Shown here: positions 8,532 to 18,618 of the stretch, piece after piece | How positions within the stretch are numbered: the stretch's first letter is position 1 | Layout: every line of letters begins with the position of its first letter | From: Polaromonas sp. AER18D-145 | GTDB taxonomy: Bacteria > Pseudomonadota > Gammaproteobacteria > Burkholderiales > Burkholderiaceae_C | DNA: 64,000 nt | NCBI RefSeq assembly: GCF_002379095.1 | Contig: NZ_NBZV01000004.1 | Coordinates: 62,001 to 126,000 of the forward strand | Direction of reading: 5' to 3' | Made by a program: the position numbers and the translations under genes | Notes under the pieces: model-generated | The model's input: only the letters and a program-made list of their open reading frames with translations | What the model was told of the DNA's origin: nothing | Databases searched by the model: none

Positions 8532-9321
8532 ACAGCTTGCAGGCAGCGGCCAGGCTGCCGGTCACCATGTTCTTGAGCACGGGTTGTATCCTTTGCGCCA
8601 ACACCTCATCATAGGCAAACGGTGCCACTTCCTGCATGTACAGGCGCTGGCATTTCTCGAGCTGGACCGCGTGCACATGCTCAGCGGGCCGCCCATACTG
8701 GCGCGTGATGTAGCCGCCCTTGAAGCGGCCATTGACGATGCTGCTCACACCCGCAACCCCGGCGCAGGCGGCCGCCGCGGCAGCGGTGATGGAGACATCC
8801 GCCGCCGCGCCATTGGCCGTGCCGATGTTGAGGTCCGGCAGGCGGCCTTCGAACAGCCACGGAATTTCGGAACGGATGCTGTGCGCATCCCACAGCAGCA
8901 CAAAACCGTGTTGGGCCTTCAGGCGCGCCAGCTCCGCGGCCAGCGCCGCGTGGTAGGGCTGCCAGTACGTTTCGCGTCGGCGCAGGCGCTCGGCCGGGTC
9001 GGGTGCCCTGCCGTCCTTGTAGAGCGCATCGCCGTTGAAGAAATGCGTGGGGCACAGTTCCGTGTTGGAGGCGCCGGGGTACATGGGCGCGTCGTCGGGC
9101 GGGCGGTTCAGGTCGATCAGGTAACGCGAATACCGCGGCGTGATCACGCTGGCGCCCAGCGCCGGCAAAAAATCGTACAGACGCTGCAGGTGCCAGTCGG
9201 TGTCCTCCACGCCCAGCGCACGTTCGGTGTAATCGCCGCGCAGTTCAGGTGGAATATCGGTGCCGGTGTGCGGCATGCTGACCAGCAGGGGGGCATTGCC
9301 GCGTTGCAGGGTAAAACTCAT
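8521..9321 (-). CDS. hutG: N-formylglutamate deformylase HutG
   Basis: Final step of histidine breakdown: N-formylglutamate gives glutamate and formate. The 266-residue protein matches the FGase family: VSMPHTGTDIP at the N terminus, then LIDLNRPPDDAPMYPGASN, and a later DAHSIRSEIPWLFEGRLPD segment carrying putative metal ligands. Cytoplasmic, no signal peptide. It lies 90 bp after the ABC ATPase gene and overlaps hutF by 11 bp. The formate produced has no dedicated dehydrogenase in this window. Confidence 0.93.
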   Translation of the reverse strand: MSFTLQRGNAPLLVSMPHTGTDIPPELRGDYTERALGVEDTDWHLQRLYDFLPALGASVITPRYSRYLIDLNRPPDDAPMYPGASNTELCPTHFFNGDALYKDGRAPDPAERLRRRETYWQPYHAALAAELARLKAQHGFVLLWDAHSIRSEIPWLFEGRLPDLNIGTANGAAADVSITAAAAAACAGVAGVSSIVNGRFKGGYITRQYGRPAEHVHAVQLEKCQRLYMQEVAPFAYDEVLAQRIQPVLKNMVTGSLAAACKLYGR

Positions 9322-9411
9322 ACAGGCTCACCATTCAAAACAAGTGGAAGCCGCCCGGGCACCAGGGACACACGGCCCGCGGGGAACCAGGCGGCAACGA
9401 ACAAAAAGCGA

Positions 9412-10176
9412 TCAACTCCGGGACAGGACTGCTCGCAGGAAATCCCGCGTTCGGGTCTGCGCCGGGTTGGTGAAAATGATAGCGGGCGGCCCGGCTTCGA
9501 TCACCACACCGCCATCCATCACCACCACCACGTCGCCCACCTCGCGCGCAAAGTCCATTTCATGGGTCACGACCATCATCGTCATGCCCTCGCTCGCCAG
9601 CAGCTTCATGACCTGCAGCACCTCGCCCACCAGCTCGGGGTCCAGCGCAGAAGTGGGCTCGTCAAAAAGCATGACCTTGGGCTGCATGGCCAGTGCCCTG
9701 GCAATGGCCACCCGCTGCTTCTGCCCACCGGACAGGCTGGCGGGCATGGCATGGGCTTTTTCGGCCAGCCCCACCTTCTCGAGCAACGCCATGGCTTCGG
9801 ATTGCGCCTGTTTCCTGGAAACACCGCGCACCTTGCGCGGGCCGACGGTGACGTTGTCAATCACCGGCAGGTGGGGAAACAGGTTGAAGGACTGGAACAC
9901 CATGCCGACGTCTTCGCGAAGATGGTTGAGGGCCGCCTCACCCAGCATCTGGCCGTCATCGACCAAGGTGCGCCCGCAGATCTCGACCCGGCCCTTCTCG
10001 GGTGTCTCCAGACCGTTGCAACAGCGCAAGAAAGTGCTTTTCCCCGACCCGCTGGGTCCGATCACCACCACCACCTGCGACGGCTGGACATCGAAATCGA
10101 TGCCCTTCAACACGGCGTGGTCGCCGAAAGACTTGCGCAAGCCGCGTATGCTGACAATCGCCTGTTCGTTTTTCAT
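9412..10176 (-). CDS. Polar amino-acid ABC transporter ATP-binding protein
   Basis: A 254-residue ATPase of the GlnQ/HisP family: Walker [10 protein letters not shown], signature [17 protein letters not shown], Walker [17 protein letters not shown] and H-loop [13 protein letters not shown]. It energises amino-acid import with the permease and binding protein upstream; the start overlaps the permease stop by 4 bp. Its position directly before hutG and hutF suggests histidine, urocanate or a related breakdown product as substrate, but this is inferred from context. Confidence 0.88.
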   Translation of the reverse strand: MKNEQAIVSIRGLRKSFGDHAVLKGIDFDVQPSQVVVVIGPSGSGKSTFLRCCNGLETPEKGRVEICGRTLVDDGQMLGEAALNHLREDVGMVFQSFNLFPHLPVIDNVTVGPRKVRGVSRKQAQSEAMALLEKVGLAEKAHAMPASLSGGQKQRVAIARALAMQPKVMLFDEPTSALDPELVGEVLQVMKLLASEGMTMMVVTHEMDFAREVGDVVVVMDGGVVIEAGPPAIIFTNPAQTRTRDFLRAVLSRS

Positions 10177-10841
10177 TGCACCATGCCTCCCGCACGCAGC
10201 CGCTGTTCGATGCGGCGCAGCGCCAGCGTTGTCAGCCCGGTCAGAACAAAATACATCACGGCGATGGCAAGGTAAACCTCCAGCGAGCGGTAGGACACGC
10301 TGATGATTTTCTGCCCCTCATGCATCAGGTCGTGGATGGTCAGCAGGGACACCAGCGCTGAATTCTTGATCAGCGCAATGAACTCATTGCCCAGCGGCGG
10401 AATCATGCGCACCAGCGCCTGTGGCAGGATGATGCTGCGCATGGCCGTGCCATACGACATGCCCACGGATCGCGCCGCTTCCATCTGGCCCCGGTCAATC
10501 GACTGGATGGCCCCGCGCACAATTTCCGACACATAGGCGCCGGAGTAAATGCCCAGGCCGATCACGCCGCAGACAAAGGCCGGCAGCAGGATGCCGAACT
10601 GCGGCAACCCGAAAAACAGCAGGAACAGTTGCACCAGCAAGGGCGTCCCCCGAATCGCGGCCACGTAGCTTGTGCACAGCGCATACACCACGCGCCTTTT
10701 CGGGTTGAGCCGCCCTATCCCCACCAGCAACCCCATGACGCAACCCAGCGCCAGGGACACCGCGGTGATTTCCACGGTCACCAGGCCGCCCTGCAGCAGG
10801 TTGCGCCAGCCAGCCCATACGGGAGAGAAATCGAGTTCCAT
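10173..10841 (-). CDS. Polar amino-acid ABC transporter permease
   Basis: A 222-residue HisM/GlnP-type inner-membrane permease with five or so hydrophobic helices, the PAAT-family segment [19 protein letters not shown] and the EAA loop [24 protein letters not shown]. Only one permease gene is present, so the channel is probably a homodimer. It is tightly packed with the ATPase gene (4-bp overlap) and 24 bp after the binding-protein gene. Confidence 0.88.
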   Translation of the reverse strand: MELDFSPVWAGWRNLLQGGLVTVEITAVSLALGCVMGLLVGIGRLNPKRRVVYALCTSYVAAIRGTPLLVQLFLLFFGLPQFGILLPAFVCGVIGLGIYSGAYVSEIVRGAIQSIDRGQMEAARSVGMSYGTAMRSIILPQALVRMIPPLGNEFIALIKNSALVSLLTIHDLMHEGQKIISVSYRSLEVYLAIAVMYFVLTGLTTLALRRIEQRLRAGGMVQ

Positions 10842-10865
10842 CTGATGCGTTCCGCGGTTGACGGT

Positions 10866-11609
10866 TTACCTGGTGGTGCCGCTAAACCACTTTTTGACGA
10901 TCTGTGCATAGGTGCCGTCGGCCTTGAGCTTGGCCAGTGCACCGTTGACGGACCGGGTCAGCTCGGGGCTGTCCTTGCGCAGCGCCATGCCGTACTCTTC
11001 GGTCGTGAGCTGCTGCTCCAGCACGCGCTGGCCGCCGCGGGTGCGCACATACTGGAACGCTGCGGGCTTGCCGGTCACGGCCGCATCGGCACGGCCGATC
11101 TCGACCAGGTTGAACATCTCCTGGTTTTTCTCGACCTCCACCAGTTGCACCTGCGGGTGGTTGGCGGCCAGGTAGGACACCGACTTGGTGCCAACCTGCA
11201 CAGCCACTTTTTTTCCATTCAGGTCTGCCAGGGTCTTGATGGCGGTGTTGCCCTCCTTGACCATGGCCACCAGACCGCCCGCGTAGTAGGCGTCGGTGAA
11301 ATCGACGACCTTCTTGCGGTCATCGGTGATGTAGATGGCCGACACCGACATGTCAAAACGCTTCGAAATCAGCCCCGGGATCAGGCCCTTGAAATCGATA
11401 TCGACCCATTCGATGCGCTTGTTCAATACCTTGCCGACCGCCTCGACCAGCTCAATGTCGAAGCCGGTGCGCTTGCCGCCCTCGACGTACTCCATGGGCG
11501 GGAAGGTGGCATCGGTACCGACGCGAAGGACATCTTGCGCATGTGCGCCCACCGCACCCAAACCGAGGACGGCAAAGCAGGAAAGCAGAAATTGACGGCG
11601 AAAGTTCAT
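10866..11609 (-). CDS. Amino-acid ABC transporter periplasmic binding protein
   Basis: A 247-residue family 3 solute-binding protein (SBP_bac_3). A signal peptide is clear (RRQFLLSCFAVLGLGAVGAHA), followed by the family opening LRVGTDATFPPMEYVEGG and GFDIELVEAVGK. The later ISKRFDMSVSAIYITDDRKK and VAVQVGTKSVSYL are typical of arginine, histidine and polar amino-acid binders. GGAG lies upstream of the ATG. The ligand cannot be read from sequence; hut context makes histidine or urocanate plausible. Confidence 0.87.
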   Translation of the reverse strand: MNFRRQFLLSCFAVLGLGAVGAHAQDVLRVGTDATFPPMEYVEGGKRTGFDIELVEAVGKVLNKRIEWVDIDFKGLIPGLISKRFDMSVSAIYITDDRKKVVDFTDAYYAGGLVAMVKEGNTAIKTLADLNGKKVAVQVGTKSVSYLAANHPQVQLVEVEKNQEMFNLVEIGRADAAVTGKPAAFQYVRTRGGQRVLEQQLTTEEYGMALRKDSPELTRSVNGALAKLKADGTYAQIVKKWFSGTTR

Positions 11610-11629
11610 GAGATTTTCTCCAGGGGGGG

Positions 11630-12373
11630 TTAATGAATCAAGCTACTCAAACTTCGGGAAATACGGGCGGCGGCGACCACCGTCATCTGAATCAGGGGGG
11701 AATGTTTGTCCTGGATGCGCACGCCGGGTGCCATGAGCGTCAAGGCACCGACGGCCTGTTTTCCCATGGCGAACAAGGGCGCACTGACGCCCCAGACACC
11801 GGCATCGACCTCGCCGTTGCTGACGGCAAAGCCGGCCTTGCGGATCGCGCTCAGCTCGGCCAGCGGCTCGGCCAGCGGGACGCCGGGGTGTGCTGCAGCC
11901 AAAGCCGCGTCCCGGGCCGCCTCGGGCAGGTGGGCCAGCAGGCATTTCGCCGAAGCGCCTTTTTCCAGAGGGACGCTGCGGCCTTTTTCGAAAGAGCAGC
12001 GCAGGGCTTGCCGGCTCTCGACCATCTCGATGCAAATCGCCTGGCCGTTCACCGCGACGATCAGGCCGACACTTTCCTGGGACTGCTGGGCCAGCACCAG
12101 CATGTCCTGGCGTGCCTGCCGGGCCAGGTGGGACGCCATGTCGAAACCCAGCGCCAGTTGCAGGCTCAACGGGCCGGGGGCGTAGCGCCCCTCCACTTCA
12201 AGAACAAACCCCCAGCGCTTGAGGGCATGGAGCTGGCGGTAAAGCGTGCTCTGACTCAGGCCGGTCTTGCGCACCAGGTCCGTTGCTGTCATGGGATGCC
12301 CCTGCTGCGCCAGCGTGGCAAGCACCACCAGGGCGCGATCAACCGCAGAAACAGCATGGGAATCAGGCAACAT
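11630..12373 (-). CDS. IclR family transcriptional regulator
   Basis: A 247-residue regulator with an N-terminal winged helix (residues about 8-70, recognition region LVRKTGLSQSTLYRQLHALKR) and a C-terminal IclR effector domain (LVLAQQSQESVGL, EKGASAKCLLAHLP, GVSAPLF). It precedes the ABC transporter and hutG-hutF by only 20 bp on the same strand, so it is probably the first gene of that unit and its local regulator. That would give the two hut blocks different regulators, since hutC controls the divergent block. Effector unknown. Confidence 0.85.
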   Translation of the reverse strand: MLPDSHAVSAVDRALVVLATLAQQGHPMTATDLVRKTGLSQSTLYRQLHALKRWGFVLEVEGRYAPGPLSLQLALGFDMASHLARQARQDMLVLAQQSQESVGLIVAVNGQAICIEMVESRQALRCSFEKGRSVPLEKGASAKCLLAHLPEAARDAALAAAHPGVPLAEPLAELSAIRKAGFAVSNGEVDAGVWGVSAPLFAMGKQAVGALTLMAPGVRIQDKHSPLIQMTVVAAARISRSLSSLIH

Positions 12374-12564
12374 CGTTTCAGTATCAGGTTCTTGCCTGAA
12401 CGCGTAAAACAGTATTTCTCATTGGCTGGGAATCGCCCTCTCTTTTTTGAATTCAGGCCAGGGGCAACCAGGGATTCGTCGTCCAGCCGCCAGAGCCCGC
12501 CATCGGCATGGCCGGCATCGAGACTATGCCGGCGCCGTCCTTGTGCTGCGGTGCGCCGCAAAAC
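12374..12564. other. Intergenic region between iclR and hutI
   Basis: A 191-bp gap with no convincing gene. The iclR-proximal half is AT-richer and would contain the iclR promoter, but no clear -35/-10 pair was found. The hutI-proximal half stays open in one minus-strand frame that overlaps hutI out of phase; it matches no family I know and is treated as non-coding. Confidence 0.4.
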
Positions 12565-13779
12565 TCATACCAGCTCACCCTTGAACACCGTCTGCAGGCG
12601 CGGATTGGCGCCGAGGGCACAGGCCAGTTGCGCGGGATGGGCCACATCCCACAACACGAAGTCGGCACGTTTGCCGGGGGCGATGACACCGCGATCGTCC
12701 AGCCCCAGCGCTTTCGCCGCGTGGCGGGTGACGCCGGCCAGCGCCTCCTCGGGCGTCAGGCGAAACAGCGTGCAGGCCATGTTGAGCATCAGCAGCAGCG
12801 AGGTGCAAGGCGAGCTGCCGGGGTTGCAGTCGGTGGAGATCGCCATCGCCACGCCGTGCTGGCGCAGCAGGGCCACCGGCGGCAGTTTTGTTTCACGCAG
12901 AAAATAAAACGCCCCGGGCAGCAGCACGGCCACACTGCCGGCGGCCGCCATCGCGGCGGCCCCTTGTTCGCCCAGCCACTCCAGGTGGTCGCAGCTGAGC
13001 GCGCCATAACGCGCGGCGAGCTCAGCGCCGCCGCTGTCGCTGAGCTGCTCGGCATGGAGCTTGACCGGCAGGCCCAGTGCGTGGGCCGCCTGAAACACCC
13101 GTTCGGTCTGCCCCGTGCTGAAGGCTATCCGTTCACAAAACGCATCAACCGCATCGACCAGGCCTTCGGCATGCAGCAGCGGCAACATGCGCACCACCTC
13201 GTCCACGTAAGCATCCGCGCGGCCGGCAAACTCGGGGGGAATGGCGTGGGCGCCCAGAAAGGTGGTGCGGACGTCCACCGGCTGGCTACGGCCCAGTCCA
13301 CGCGCCACGCGCAAGGCCTTGCGTTCGTGCTCGAATGCCAGGCCATAACCCGACTTGATCTCCAGCGTGGTCACGCCTTCGGCGACCAGCGCCCGCAGGC
13401 GCTTGAGGCTCTGCACTTCCAGTTCCGCCTCGGTCGCGGCGCGCGTGGCTTTCACCGTCGAATTGATGCCGCCGCCGGCGCGTGCCACGTCTTCATAACT
13501 CGCGCCCTGCAGGCGCAATTCGAACTCGTGGGCACGGTCGCCACCGTACACCAGGTGGGTGTGGCAATCAATCAGGCCCGGCGTGACCAGCGCGCCGCCG
13601 GCATCGTGCTCGCCTGTGCAGCGTGCCGCCAGGTCCGCCGGCAACTCGCGGCGCGGCCCGACCCAGGCGATGCGTCCGCCCTCCAGCACCAGGGCCGCGT
13701 CCTCGATCAGGCCGTAAGGCGCGGGATGCGAAGGCTGCAGGGTGGCCACGCGGCAATGCCGCCAGAGCTGCACCGTCAT
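12565..13779 (-). CDS. hutI: Imidazolonepropionase HutI
   Basis: Third step of histidine breakdown: 4-imidazolone-5-propanoate plus water gives N-formimino-L-glutamate. The 404-residue amidohydrolase has [20 protein letters not shown] with the metal-binding Hx[40 protein letters not shown] and [10 protein letters not shown], all diagnostic of HutI. Its start overlaps hutD by 4 bp, so it is the last gene of the unit hutC-hutD-hutI on the minus strand. Confidence 0.95.
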   Translation of the reverse strand: MTVQLWRHCRVATLQPSHPAPYGLIEDAALVLEGGRIAWVGPRRELPADLAARCTGEHDAGGALVTPGLIDCHTHLVYGGDRAHEFELRLQGASYEDVARAGGGINSTVKATRAATEAELEVQSLKRLRALVAEGVTTLEIKSGYGLAFEHERKALRVARGLGRSQPVDVRTTFLGAHAIPPEFAGRADAYVDEVVRMLPLLHAEGLVDAVDAFCERIAFSTGQTERVFQAAHALGLPVKLHAEQLSDSGGAELAARYGALSCDHLEWLGEQGAAAMAAAGSVAVLLPGAFYFLRETKLPPVALLRQHGVAMAISTDCNPGSSPCTSLLLMLNMACTLFRLTPEEALAGVTRHAAKALGLDDRGVIAPGKRADFVLWDVAHPAQLACALGANPRLQTVFKGELV

Positions 13780-14336
13780 CGTGCCATTTCCATCCAGAGC
13801 GCGCTTGTTGCTTCAATGCGCACCGAAGCCCCGTCGGCCAGCGCACGCCAGGCCAGCGTGTGCGGCGGCACCGTCACAAACTTCCTGTTGACCTGCACGG
13901 TCACCGGCTCGTCCCAGGCATACACGGCGACGCGTGTGCCCGGTTTGACCTCCACATCCAGCGCACCCAGAACGCGGACCAGGCGCGCGCTGCCACGCCC
14001 GTTCTTGAGCATCAGGTTGAAGTCTTCGGTGGGACCGTCGATCAGTTCGCAATTGCAGGCCAGGGCACCGTCAAAACACAGCGGCTCGCCTTGCGGCGTC
14101 AACTCCCGGATCTGCCCGTCCAGCGTCAGCCGCACACCCGCGCCACCCAGCACGGCGAACCAGCGCTGCACCCCTTCATAGCGCGAAAACGGCCCGTTTT
14201 TTTCAACCTCGGCCACCGAGATGCGCCAGTCCCAGTCCTCGGCGGTGGGCCAGGCCAGCAATTCGCGCGTGATGCCGCCGCCGTTGCGCCAGGCCGTGGG
14301 CGCCACCTCTTCCAGGGGAATGTTTTGCCAGCTCAT
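13776..14336 (-). CDS. hutD: HutD family protein
   Basis: A 186-residue cupin-fold HutD protein. In Pseudomonas HutD is reported to limit hut operon activity, possibly by binding formylglutamate or urocanate; no enzyme activity is established. The start at 14336 gives the family opening [20 protein letters not shown] with GGAGG about 9 bp upstream. Later segments [17 protein letters not shown] and [13 protein letters not shown] are typical. It overlaps hutI by 4 bp and lies 46 bp after hutC. Confidence 0.9.
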   Translation of the reverse strand: MSWQNIPLEEVAPTAWRNGGGITRELLAWPTAEDWDWRISVAEVEKNGPFSRYEGVQRWFAVLGGAGVRLTLDGQIRELTPQGEPLCFDGALACNCELIDGPTEDFNLMLKNGRGSARLVRVLGALDVEVKPGTRVAVYAWDEPVTVQVNRKFVTVPPHTLAWRALADGASVRIEATSALWMEMAR

Positions 14337-14382
14337 GGGGTGACCTCCGCTTGACGGGTTCGCGTTGGGAATGGGTGTCCAT

Positions 14383-15093
14383 TCATGCCTGAAATTGTCC
14401 TGCAAAGCTGTAACGCGTGCCAGGATAAATCAACCGGGCCACGCTGGCCACATGGGACCCGCTGACCGTGCGCCGCATCATGGCCAGGCAGGGATCGCCG
14501 CGCTTGATGCCCAGCTGTCTGGCCTCCTGCGCGCTGGGCAGGCAGGCCTCGATCGAATAACTGGCCTCGGTCAGCGGTGCATGTTGCAGCAGGTGGTGGG
14601 TGGGCGTGGTCCGTGTAAAGTCGGTTTCCAGGAAATCGGGCGCCGCCGCCGGATTGACGTAGCGGTCCTCGTACTGGATGGGCACACCGTTTTCAAGATG
14701 CACCAGCATGGTGTGGAAAACCCGGGCGCCGGTGCGCAGGCCCAGCGTCCTGGCCAGGTCGGCGCTGGCCTTTTCGGCCTCCACCATCAGCACCCGGGTG
14801 GTGTGCACATGGCCGCGCTCCACCACTTCTTCATGAATGTCGCGAATCGTGAGCCGGGAGGAGATGCGGTGCAGCTCGGCCACGCGCGTGCCCGAACCCT
14901 GCACACGCGTCACCATGCCCTCGGCGGTCAGTTCGCGCAGGGCACGGTTAACCGTCATGCGGCTGATGCCGAACTGCGCCGCCAGCGCCGCCTCGCTGGG
15001 CACCGGGTCGCCGGGCTTCCAGGTGCCGGCGCTGATGCGCGTCTTGATGAAGGCCTTGACCTGCTCATAGGCAGGCAACAGGGGTTTTGCCAT
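14383..15093 (-). CDS. hutC: Histidine utilisation repressor HutC (GntR family)
   Basis: A 236-residue GntR/HutC-family repressor whose usual inducer is urocanate. N-terminal winged helix at residues 10-75 (WKPGDPVPSEAALAAQFGIS and RMTVNRALRELTAEGMVTR) and a C-terminal UTRA ligand domain (about 95-230). It is divergent from hutU with 110 bp between them, and the spacer contains a HutC-type palindrome. It heads the hutC-hutD-hutI unit and so probably represses its own operon as well as hutUH. Confidence 0.93.
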   Translation of the reverse strand: MAKPLLPAYEQVKAFIKTRISAGTWKPGDPVPSEAALAAQFGISRMTVNRALRELTAEGMVTRVQGSGTRVAELHRISSRLTIRDIHEEVVERGHVHTTRVLMVEAEKASADLARTLGLRTGARVFHTMLVHLENGVPIQYEDRYVNPAAAPDFLETDFTRTTPTHHLLQHAPLTEASYSIEACLPSAQEARQLGIKRGDPCLAMMRRTVSGSHVASVARLIYPGTRYSFAGQFQA

Positions 15094-15112
15094 AAGCCGT
15101 AGATTACCCCAG

Positions 15113-15141
15113 TTGACACAAGTTGTATAGACAACTAGGAT
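15113..15141 (+). promoter_or_regulatory. hutU promoter with embedded HutC operator
   Basis: TTGACA at 15113-15118 and TAGGAT at 15136-15141 are separated by exactly 17 bp and point at hutU. The spacer holds the near-perfect palindrome GTTGTATAGACAAC at 15122-15135 (13 of 14 positions paired or central), which matches the TGTA-n2-TACA-type half-sites known for HutC. A repressor there would block RNA polymerase directly. The same site lies about 30 bp from the hutC start and may give autoregulation. Confidence 0.8.
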
Positions 15142-15191
15142 TTACCGGAACGAATCTTGCGAGTTTTACCCCGCCCGGCAAGACAGCCATG

Positions 15192-15206
15192 AAGGAGCCA
15201 CCCGTG
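15192..15206 (+). promoter_or_regulatory. Ribosome binding site deciding the hutU start
   Basis: AAGGAG at 15192-15197, six bases before GTG at 15204-15206. It lies immediately after the competing ATG at 15189, which has no comparable site, so the GTG is preferred. Confidence 0.65.
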
Positions 15207-16907
15207 TCAGACCTTTCACAAACCCCTTTCCTCGACAGCAAGGCCAGGCCGGTGCGTGCGCCGCGCGGCAGCACCCTCAGTTGCGCCAACTGGCAGATCG
15301 AAGCGGCCTACCGCATGATCCAGAACAACCTGGACCCGGAAGTCGCCGAGAACCCCGACGAACTCGTGGTCTACGGCGGCATCGGCAAGGCCGCGCGCAA
15401 CTGGCCGGCCTTCGACGCCATCCTCGACTCGCTGCGAAAACTCAAGCCCGACGAGACCCTGCTGGTGCAGTCAGGCAAACCGGTCGGCGTCTTCCGTACC
15501 CACCCCGGCGCGCCGCGTGTGCTGATCGCCAACTCCAACCTGGTGCCCAAGTGGGCGACCTGGGAGCATTTCAACGAGCTCGACCGCGCCGGGCTGATGA
15601 TGTACGGCCAGATGACAGCTGGTAGCTGGATTTACATTGGCACACAAGGCATCGTGCAGGGCACCTACGAAACCTTTATCGAAGCCGGCCGGCAACATTT
15701 CAGCGGAGAGCTGGCCGGCCGCTGGGTGCTGACTGCCGGCCTGGGCGGCATGGGCGGCGCGCAGCCGCTGGCCGCGACCTTTGCCGGCGCCTGTTCGCTC
15801 AACATCGAATGCCAGCAGTCGCGCATCGATTTCCGGCTGCGCACCAGATACGTCGACAAGCAGGCCAAAGACCTCGACGAGGCCCTGACGCTGATCAAGC
15901 ACCACACCAGCCGCAAGGAAGCGGTGTCGATTGCCCTGTGTGGCAATGCCGCCGAGATCGTGCCCGAACTGGCACGCCGCGCCGCGGCCGGCGGCATGCG
16001 CCCCGACCTCGTCACCGACCAGACCTCGGCGCACGACATCATCAACGGCTACCTGCCCGCGGGCTGGAGCGTGGCGCAATGGCAGGCCGCGCAGAAAGAC
16101 CCGGCGCAACATGCGGCACTCACGAAAGCTGCAGGCGAATCCTGTGCCGTCCACGTCCGGGCCATGCTCGAATTTCACGCCATGGGCATCCCGACGGTGG
16201 ACTACGGCAACAACCTGCGCCAGGTCGCCAAGGACTTCGGCGTCGCCAACGCGTTTGACTACCCCGGTTTTGTGCCGGCCTACATCCGGCCGCTGTTTTG
16301 CCGCGGCGTCGGCCCCTTCCGCTGGGTGGCCCTCTCCGGCGACCCCGAAGACATTCGCAAGACCGATGCGAAGATGAAAGAACTCTTCCCCGAGAACAAG
16401 CACCTGCACCGCTGGCTGGACATGGCCGAAGAACGCATCAGCTTCCAGGGCCTGCCGGCACGGATTTGCTGGATAGGGCTGGGCGAGCGGCATCTGGCTG
16501 GCCTGGCCTTCAACGCGATGGTGAAATCGGGCGAGCTCAAGGCGCCCATCGTGATCGGCCGCGACCACCTCGACAGCGGCTCGGTCGCCTCGCCGAACCG
16601 TGAAACCGAAGCCATGAAGGACGGCAGCGATGCCGTCAGCGACTGGCCGCTGCTCAACGCCCTGCTCAACACCGCGAGCGGCGCCACCTGGGTCAGCCTG
16701 CACCATGGCGGGGGCGTCGGCATGGGTTATTCGCAGCATTCGGGCGTGGTCATCGTCTGCGACGGCACGGACGAAGCGGCAGAACGCATTGAACGGGTGC
16801 TGTTCAACGACCCGGCCACCGGCGTGATGCGCCATGCCGATGCCGGCTACGAGATCGCCAAAGCCAGTGCGAAAGAAAACGGTTTGAACCTGCCCATGAT
16901 CGGCTGA
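15204..16907 (+). CDS. hutU: Urocanate hydratase HutU
   Basis: Second step of histidine breakdown: urocanate plus water gives 4-imidazolone-5-propanoate, using tightly bound NAD+. The 567-residue protein has [35 protein letters not shown], the NAD-binding Gly-rich [10 protein letters not shown] and [15 protein letters not shown] motifs. GTG at 15204 is chosen as start because AAGGAG lies 6 bp upstream; an ATG at 15189 is the alternative but overlaps that site. Divergent from hutC and followed by a repeat and hutH. Confidence 0.94.
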   Translation: MSDLSQTPFLDSKARPVRAPRGSTLSCANWQIEAAYRMIQNNLDPEVAENPDELVVYGGIGKAARNWPAFDAILDSLRKLKPDETLLVQSGKPVGVFRTHPGAPRVLIANSNLVPKWATWEHFNELDRAGLMMYGQMTAGSWIYIGTQGIVQGTYETFIEAGRQHFSGELAGRWVLTAGLGGMGGAQPLAATFAGACSLNIECQQSRIDFRLRTRYVDKQAKDLDEALTLIKHHTSRKEAVSIALCGNAAEIVPELARRAAAGGMRPDLVTDQTSAHDIINGYLPAGWSVAQWQAAQKDPAQHAALTKAAGESCAVHVRAMLEFHAMGIPTVDYGNNLRQVAKDFGVANAFDYPGFVPAYIRPLFCRGVGPFRWVALSGDPEDIRKTDAKMKELFPENKHLHRWLDMAEERISFQGLPARICWIGLGERHLAGLAFNAMVKSGELKAPIVIGRDHLDSGSVASPNRETEAMKDGSDAVSDWPLLNALLNTASGATWVSLHHGGGVGMGYSQHSGVVIVCDGTDEAAERIERVLFNDPATGVMRHADAGYEIAKASAKENGLNLPMIG

Positions 16908-16914
16908 ACCCACC

Positions 16915-16996
16915 AAAGCCTGTCCTGAGCTTGTCGAAGGATCGAAGCCTGTCCCGAATTGCATGGGAACCCTTCGACAAGCTCAGGGCGAACGGA
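16915..16996. repeat. Palindromic repeat, family B
   Basis: About 80-bp inverted repeat between hutU and hutH: AGCCTGTCCTGAGCTTGTCG on the left and CCTTCGACAAGCTCAGGGCG then AACGG on the right. The same arms recur at 25497-25571, 47330-47410 and, as a half element inside a gene, at 50802-50829. It ends 15 bp before the hutH start and could fold in the hutUH transcript. Confidence 0.85.
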
Positions 16997-17010
16997 GACA
17001 AAAAAATACC

Positions 17011-18564
17011 ATGCCTGACAAAGAACTCCTGATTCCCGGCCAGCTGTCCATGGCGCAGTTGCGCCGCCTGTGCGCGGTCGTGCCACCACCGGTCCGGCTG
17101 GACGCCGCCTGCCGCCCGGGCGTGCGTGCCAGCGCCGCACTGGTGCACCGGGCGGCCAGCGGTGGCGCCGCGGTGTACGGCGTGAACACCGGCTTCGGCA
17201 AGCTGGCCAACACGCGCATCGCCAAGGAAGACCTGGCCATTTTGCAGCTCAAGCTGCTGCGCTCGCATGCCGTCGGCGTGGGCGAGCCGCTGTCCCGGCG
17301 TGTGGTGCACCTGATCCTGCTGCTCAAGGCGGCCAGCCTGGCACGTGGTTATTCCGGCGTGCGCGAAGAGGTCATCGACGCGCTGCTTGATCTGCACAAC
17401 CACGGCATCTGCCCGGTCATTCCCTGCCAGGGCTCGGTCGGCGCCTCGGGCGACCTGGCACCCCTGGCGCACCTGTGCCTGCCCCTGATCGGCGAAAGTG
17501 AAGTTTTCTACAAGGACCAGCGCCTGCCGGCCGCCGCCGCGCTGAAGCAGGCCGGCCTGCCGGCCCTGCAGCTCTCGGCCAAGGAAGGCCTGGCGCTGAT
17601 CAACGGCACGCAGGTCTCGACCGCACTGGCGCTCGATGCACTGTTTGCCACCGAGCGCCTGCTTGAAGCGGCGGTGATCTCGGGTGCCCTGACGCTGGAC
17701 GCCGCGCGCGGCAGCGACGGCCCGTTTGACCCGCGTATTCATGCGGTGCGCGGCCAGCCCGGGCAGATCGATTGCGCCGCGGCCTACCGCGCGCTGATGG
17801 CCGGCAGCGAGATCCGCAAATCCCACCTCGACAACGACGACCGCGTGCAGGACCCGTATTGCCTGCGCTGCCAGCCGCAGGTCATGGGGGCCTGCCTGGA
17901 CCAGATGCGTTACGCCGCCAGGGTGCTGGCGATCGAGGCCAATGCCGTCACCGACAACCCGCTGGTGTTTGCCGACGAGGGCAGCCTGCTCTCCGGAGGC
18001 AACTTTCACGCCGAGCCGGTCGCGCTGGCCTGCGATGCGCTGGCCGTGGCGATTGCAGAAATCGGCGCCATCACCGAGCGCCGCATCGCCATGCTGGTCG
18101 ATACCGTGGTGTCGCGCCTGCCGCCTTTCCTCACGCCCGATGCCGGGCTCAACTCCGGCTTCATGATCGTGCACGTCACGGCGGCCGCGCTGGCGTCCGA
18201 GAACAAGTCGCTGGCGCATCCGGCCAGCGTGGACAGCCTGCCAACCTCGGCCAACCAGGAAGACCACGTCAGCATGGCCACCTTTGCAGCCCGGCGCCTG
18301 CAGCCCATGCTGCGCAACACGGCGCATATTGTCGGCATCGAGCTGCTGGCCGCGGCCCAGGGCATTGAATTTTTGCGCCCGCTCAAAAGCTCGGCGCCGC
18401 TGGAGCGTGTGTTGCGCCTGATCCGCATCGTCTCGCCGGCCATGATGGAAGACCGCAGCCTGGCGCGCGACATGGAAGCCGTGCACCACCTTGTGGCAAG
18501 CGGTGACATTGCACGCGCACTGGATGCCGACATGCCCGAGCTGCACGCCCTGAAGCTGGCATGA
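17011..18564 (+). CDS. hutH: Histidine ammonia-lyase HutH
   Basis: First step of histidine breakdown: L-histidine gives urocanate and ammonia. The 517-residue protein carries the Ala145-Ser146-Gly147 triad in [15 protein letters not shown] that cyclises to the MIO electrophile, and [15 protein letters not shown] with the conserved tyrosine. Start 17011 ([14 protein letters not shown]) is chosen; the upstream extension to 16963 would be encoded by the family B repeat. It lies in the hutU-hutH unit under the HutC-type operator and is followed by ABC transporter genes. Confidence 0.94.
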   Translation: MPDKELLIPGQLSMAQLRRLCAVVPPPVRLDAACRPGVRASAALVHRAASGGAAVYGVNTGFGKLANTRIAKEDLAILQLKLLRSHAVGVGEPLSRRVVHLILLLKAASLARGYSGVREEVIDALLDLHNHGICPVIPCQGSVGASGDLAPLAHLCLPLIGESEVFYKDQRLPAAAALKQAGLPALQLSAKEGLALINGTQVSTALALDALFATERLLEAAVISGALTLDAARGSDGPFDPRIHAVRGQPGQIDCAAAYRALMAGSEIRKSHLDNDDRVQDPYCLRCQPQVMGACLDQMRYAARVLAIEANAVTDNPLVFADEGSLLSGGNFHAEPVALACDALAVAIAEIGAITERRIAMLVDTVVSRLPPFLTPDAGLNSGFMIVHVTAAALASENKSLAHPASVDSLPTSANQEDHVSMATFAARRLQPMLRNTAHIVGIELLAAAQGIEFLRPLKSSAPLERVLRLIRIVSPAMMEDRSLARDMEAVHHLVASGDIARALDADMPELHALKLA

Positions 18565-18618
18565 ACACTGCATACCCTCCGATCACCTTCCCTTCACAAG
18601 TCAACCCAAGGAGTTCCC

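Noticed and set aside
12453..12689. 78-codon minus-strand frame across the hutI 3' end
   Set aside because: Most of it overlaps hutI out of phase; the free part matches nothing known.
15610..15640. AGCTGGTAGCTGGATTTACA in hutU looked like a family A repeat
   Set aside because: It encodes TAGSWIYIG, which is conserved in urocanase proteins generally, so it is not an insertion.
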